Below are positions 60,752-64,000 of a DNA stretch of 64,000 bases, piece by piece. The position numbers and the translations under genes were made by a program. Source of the DNA: Leifsonia shinshuensis (GTDB lineage: Bacteria; Actinomycetota; Actinomycetes; Actinomycetales; Microbacteriaceae). Location: positions 496,001 through 560,000 of the forward strand of contig NZ_JACCFL010000001.1 of NCBI RefSeq assembly GCF_013410375.1. The letters run 5' to 3'. The notes below the pieces were generated by a model. It did not search any database. It was not told where the DNA came from and saw only the letters and a program-made list of their open reading frames with translations. Positions within the stretch are counted from its first letter, which is position 1. Each line of letters opens with the position of its first letter.

Positions 60752-61573
60752 ATGACCATCGCAGCAGACACCACGACAACCGCTTTCGAATCGGCGTGGA
60801 GCGCCTGGCATCAGGCCCACGAGGCCGACCGGGCTTCCGCGCACGGCTTCCTCGCCATCACCGCGCTGCACTGGCTGACGGCGGAGCCGACGGCCTACGA
60901 CGGCCTCCCCGGACGCTGGTGGAGCTCCGAAGACGGCCCGGTCGTGGAGCTCGGCGATGGTGAGACCCTCCTCGTCGACGGCGACACGGTCACCGGCCGT
61001 GTCGCCTTCGGCGCCATCCCGGAGCGTGGTGGTCGCGTCGCCGCGTTCGGCGACGTGGTGATCGAGATCGCGAAACGGGGCGGATCCGACCTGCTCCGGC
61101 CGCGGCATCCCGGTCATCCCACCCGCTCCGGGTACCACGGGACCCCGACCTACGCTCCGGATGCCGCGTGGGCGATCGAGGGCCGCTTCGTCCCGTTCGA
61201 CCAGCCGGTCGAGGTGACGGTCGGCTCGGTCGCCGAAGGCCTCCAGCACGTCTACGCCGCTCCCGGGGAGGTGGAGTTCTCGCGCGACGGCGGCGTGCAC
61301 CGGCTGACCGCCTTCAACGGGCACACCCCGGGGTCGCTGTTCATCCTCTTCACCGACGAGACCAGCGGTGTCACCACCTACCCGGCCAACCGGTCGCTGG
61401 CCGTCGCCGCTCCCGGTGATGACGGATCGGTCGTCCTCGACTTCAACCGGGCGGTCAACCTCCCGTGCGCGTACACCGACTTCGCCACCTGCCCGCTGCC
61501 GCCCGCCGGCAACCGTCTGCCGTTCGCGGTGGAGGCCGGAGAGAAGATCCCGCACGAGCGGAGCGCCCGATGA
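60752..61573 (+). CDS. DUF1684 family protein
   Basis: 273 aa of the DUF1684 family. The conserved signature is present: FLAITALHWL near the N-terminus, DFNRAVNLPCAYTDFATCPLPPAGNRLPFAVEAGE at the C-terminus. The ATG at 60752 has a TGAGGTG site; a GTG at 60743 is possible. It overlaps the following monooxygenase by ATGA. Biochemical function not known; here it is locked inside a monooxygenase operon. Confidence 0.85.
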   Translation: MTIAADTTTTAFESAWSAWHQAHEADRASAHGFLAITALHWLTAEPTAYDGLPGRWWSSEDGPVVELGDGETLLVDGDTVTGRVAFGAIPERGGRVAAFGDVVIEIAKRGGSDLLRPRHPGHPTRSGYHGTPTYAPDAAWAIEGRFVPFDQPVEVTVGSVAEGLQHVYAAPGEVEFSRDGGVHRLTAFNGHTPGSLFILFTDETSGVTTYPANRSLAVAAPGDDGSVVLDFNRAVNLPCAYTDFATCPLPPAGNRLPFAVEAGEKIPHERSAR

Positions 61574-62661
61574 GCCGCCCGGAGCATCCCCTCGTCCTCG
61601 GCGTCGAGCTCGACGGCGACGGAGCGCACCCCGCCGCGTGGCGGGCGTCCTCGCACAGCCCGGCCGAGCTGCTCGGCGGCCGGGTGCACGCCGAGCGCGC
61701 GCAGGAGGCCGAGCGCGCCGGATTCGCCTTCGCGAGCTTCGCCGACTCGGCCCTGCCGCCGGCGGATCCCGACGGCATCTCCGCCCGGCTGGACGCGATC
61801 CAGCGGGCGGCGTTCGTCGCCCCACTGACCAGCGCGATCGGGTTGGTTCCGGAGGCGGGCACGGTCTACACGGAGCCGTTCCACGTCGCCACCCAGCTCG
61901 CTTCGCTCGACTTCGCGTCGCGCGGACGCGCCGGCTGGGTCGCGACCGCGGTGGACGACCCCGGGACGGCGGCGCTCTACGGGCGCGACGGGCAGCCGGG
62001 ACGGCCGCAGGATGCGGTGGAGGTCGCGCGTCGGCTCTGGGACTCGTGGGAGGACGACGCGGTGATCCGCGACGTGGCGACCGGCCGGTACCTCGACCGG
62101 GACCGTCTGCACCACATCCGCTTCACCGGCGACGACTACTCGATCGTGGGACCGTCGATCGTGCCGAGGCCGCCGCAGGGCGCCCTCCCGGTCTTCGGCG
62201 CGGCGGCCCTGGCCGGGACCGCCGAACTGGATGCGGCCCTCTTCGACGTGCGGCCGGGGAGCGCGGAGGAGGTGCTCGCGCGCGCGACCGACACCGCGGC
62301 GGCGGTCCGCTCGACGGCCGCGCTCGCGATCCTCGACCTCGAGTTCGCGCTCGACGCCGCCGGTCTTCCGGCAGGCGAGCGGGTGCACACCCTCGACGCC
62401 CGGACACCGTGGCCCGCACGCCGCGCGCGCTACACGGGAACCGCCGACGGGCTGATCGACCTGCTCGTCTCGCTCGCGCCCGTCGTCGACGGCGTCCGCC
62501 TCCACCCCGCCGTGCTCGACGTCGACCTCGCGGAGTTCGCGTTCGCCGTCGCGCCGCGGCTCCGCGACCGCATCCCGCTCGCCATCCCGCGCCCCGGCGA
62601 CACCCTGCGCGCGACGCTGGGCCTGCCCGCCGCCGTCAACCGCTACCAGGAGTCCGCATGA
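61570..62661 (+). CDS. LLM-class flavin-dependent oxidoreductase (divergent)
   Basis: 363 aa of the bacterial luciferase-like superfamily, diverged. Recognisable segments: PLVLGVELDGDGAHP at the N-terminus, GLVPEAGTVYTEPFHVATQLASLDFASRGRAGWVATAVDDP in the FMN-binding region. FMNH2-dependent oxygenase activity is the family function. It overlaps the DUF1684 gene and ends in ATGA with the next monooxygenase, so the two are tightly coupled. Confidence 0.85.
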   Translation: MSRPEHPLVLGVELDGDGAHPAAWRASSHSPAELLGGRVHAERAQEAERAGFAFASFADSALPPADPDGISARLDAIQRAAFVAPLTSAIGLVPEAGTVYTEPFHVATQLASLDFASRGRAGWVATAVDDPGTAALYGRDGQPGRPQDAVEVARRLWDSWEDDAVIRDVATGRYLDRDRLHHIRFTGDDYSIVGPSIVPRPPQGALPVFGAAALAGTAELDAALFDVRPGSAEEVLARATDTAAAVRSTAALAILDLEFALDAAGLPAGERVHTLDARTPWPARRARYTGTADGLIDLLVSLAPVVDGVRLHPAVLDVDLAEFAFAVAPRLRDRIPLAIPRPGDTLRATLGLPAAVNRYQESA

Positions 62662-64000
62662 CCGCACCGACCGTCCTCCGCTTCGGCGTCTTCTTCCAGG
62701 GCGTCAACTTCTCGACCGTGTGGACCGAGCCGGAGAGCGGCTCCCAGATCGACTTCGAGAGCTTCCGGCGCCTCGCGCAGACGGCCGAGCGCGGCCTGTT
62801 CTCGGCGTTCTTCCTCGGCGAGGGGCTGCGATTGCGTGAGCACCTCGGCCGCCTCCACCAGCTCGACGTGGCGGGACGGCCGGACGCGCAGACGCAGCTG
62901 GCGGCGCTCGCCGCCGTCACGTCCCGCATCGGACTGGTCGCGACGCAGAACACCACCTACAACGACCCGCTGGACCTCGCCCACCGGTTCGCCAGCCTCG
63001 ACCTGCTCTCCGGCGGCCGCGCCGCGTGGAACGTGGTGACGACGGACAACGCGTGGACGGGCGAGAACTTCCGGCGCGGCGGCTACCTCGACCACGCGGA
63101 CCGCTACCGGCACGCGGAGGCCGTCGTGGTCGCCGCCAAGGAGCTCTGGGCCGCCTGGGCCGCCGACATCGCGGACTCCCCGGACGCGGACGCGTGGAGC
63201 GCCGGGGCGCCGTCGCCGACGGTCGAGGTGGACACCGGGCACTACCGCGCGCGCGGGCGCAGCCGCCTCCCGCAGAGCCCGCAAGGGCGCCCGGTCCTGT
63301 TCCAGGCCGGCGACTCGGCCGAGGGCCGCGACTTCGCCGCCCGTCAGGCCGACGTCATCTTCTCGGCCCACAGCGCGTTCGACGACGCGCAGAGCTTCGC
63401 GGCGGACATCCGGCAGCGCACCCTGAAGGCCGGGCGCCCGGCGGACGACGTGAAGATCTTCCCCGGGCAGGAGTTCATCCTCGCCGACACCGACGCGGAG
63501 GCCGAGGAGAAGGCGCGGTGGGTGCGCCGCAAGCAGGTCACCCCGCAGACCGCGATCGCCTTCATCGAGAACATCTGGGGCACCGACCTCAGCGGCTACG
63601 ACCCGGACGGCCCGCTGCCGGACATCGACCCGGTGCAGGACGTCACCGGCGAGACCCGCGGAGCGGGCTTCCGCGCGGCGCAGGCCAAGACCACGGCCGA
63701 CGCCTGGCGCGAGCGTGCGGAGGCGGAGGGCCTCTCCATCCGCGAGCTCGTCATCCGGCTCAACTCGGGCCGCGGTTTCGTCGGCAGCCCGTCGTCGGTG
63801 GCGGCGACCCTGCAGCGCTACGCCGACGCCGGGGTGGTCGACGGCTTCAACATCACACCGTGGCTGGTGCCGTCCGGGATGGACGACATCGTCGACCGGC
63901 TCGTCCCGGAGCTGCAGGAACGCGGGATCTACCCGACGAGCTACGAGGGGAACACTCTGCGCGAGAACCTCGGGCTGCGTCCGCTCGACTCCGCGGCGCT
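62658..64000 (+). CDS. NtaA/SnaA/DszA-family FMN-dependent monooxygenase (3' end outside window)
   Basis: First 447 codons of a monooxygenase of the nitrilotriacetate monooxygenase component A family. Visible family blocks: FGVFFQGVNFSTVWTEPESGSQIDFESF, AFFLGEGL, QNTTYNDPLDLAHRFASLDLLSGGRAAWNVVTT and RPVLFQAGDSAEGRDFAARQADVIFS. AGGAG site before the ATG. Family members include nitrilotriacetate, sulfur-heterocycle (DszA) and S-modified cysteine (YxeK/YtnJ) oxygenases. The gene runs off the right edge; the rest of the operon lies beyond. Confidence 0.92.
   Translation, partial: MTAPTVLRFGVFFQGVNFSTVWTEPESGSQIDFESFRRLAQTAERGLFSAFFLGEGLRLREHLGRLHQLDVAGRPDAQTQLAALAAVTSRIGLVATQNTTYNDPLDLAHRFASLDLLSGGRAAWNVVTTDNAWTGENFRRGGYLDHADRYRHAEAVVVAAKELWAAWAADIADSPDADAWSAGAPSPTVEVDTGHYRARGRSRLPQSPQGRPVLFQAGDSAEGRDFAARQADVIFSAHSAFDDAQSFAADIRQRTLKAGRPADDVKIFPGQEFILADTDAEAEEKARWVRRKQVTPQTAIAFIENIWGTDLSGYDPDGPLPDIDPVQDVTGETRGAGFRAAQAKTTADAWRERAEAEGLSIRELVIRLNSGRGFVGSPSSVAATLQRYADAGVVDGFNITPWLVPSGMDDIVDRLVPELQERGIYPTSYEGNTLRENLGLRPLDSAA

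Overview
The window is chromosomal DNA of a very GC-rich actinobacterium. The family-level guess (Microbacteriaceae, Leifsonia-like) is inference from gene content, the long GapB-type GAPDH, the actinobacterial ATP-dependent DNA ligase, GTG/TTG starts and many leaderless genes; there is no rRNA to confirm it. Coding density is high, with about 68 protein genes, one tRNA, one gene relic and several unusual intergenic repeat or operator loci.

Left part (1-18 kb): a truncated rimK opposite a RimK-linked aspartic/zinc-type protease and a DHA2 MFS pump; a 577-bp repeat-filled gap; ATP-dependent DNA ligase and an HdeD-like membrane protein; a secreted two-repeat protein; a CitA/DcuS-like two-component system divergent from a NitT/TauT-type ABC transporter; a 66-bp tandem palindromic repeat; a methyltransferase, a P-loop kinase and a GNAT of lower GC; and a membrane-anchored sulfite-oxidase-fold protein divergent from a fasciclin lipoprotein.

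Middle (18-50 kb): XRE/aldo-keto reductase and MarR/isochorismatase-like divergent pairs; a CGNR regulator divergent from an EamA transporter; a LacI regulator with a tandem operator array that also matches two operators at the leaderless promoter of a GH2 glycosidase plus sugar ABC transporter operon; an FCD-GntR/CynX-type MFS pair; gapB overlapping a DEAD-box helicase; LuxR, DUF2207 and ECF sigma genes; an aminoacyl-phosphatidylglycerol-synthase-like protein overlapping an exported esterase; and a NarL-type two-component system.

Right part (50-64 kb): tRNA-Gly(CCC) next to a decayed arylsulfatase; small stress or detoxification genes with TetR regulators and visible operators; and, from about 54.9 kb to the right edge, a divergent cluster containing a FAD/NAD(P)-binding protein and an SRPBCC protein on one side and GNAT, polar amino-acid ABC transporter, DUF1684 and two flavin-dependent monooxygenases on the other. 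The layout recalls the Bacillus yxe/ytm operons for S-modified cysteine use and is the best candidate here for an under-described pathway.
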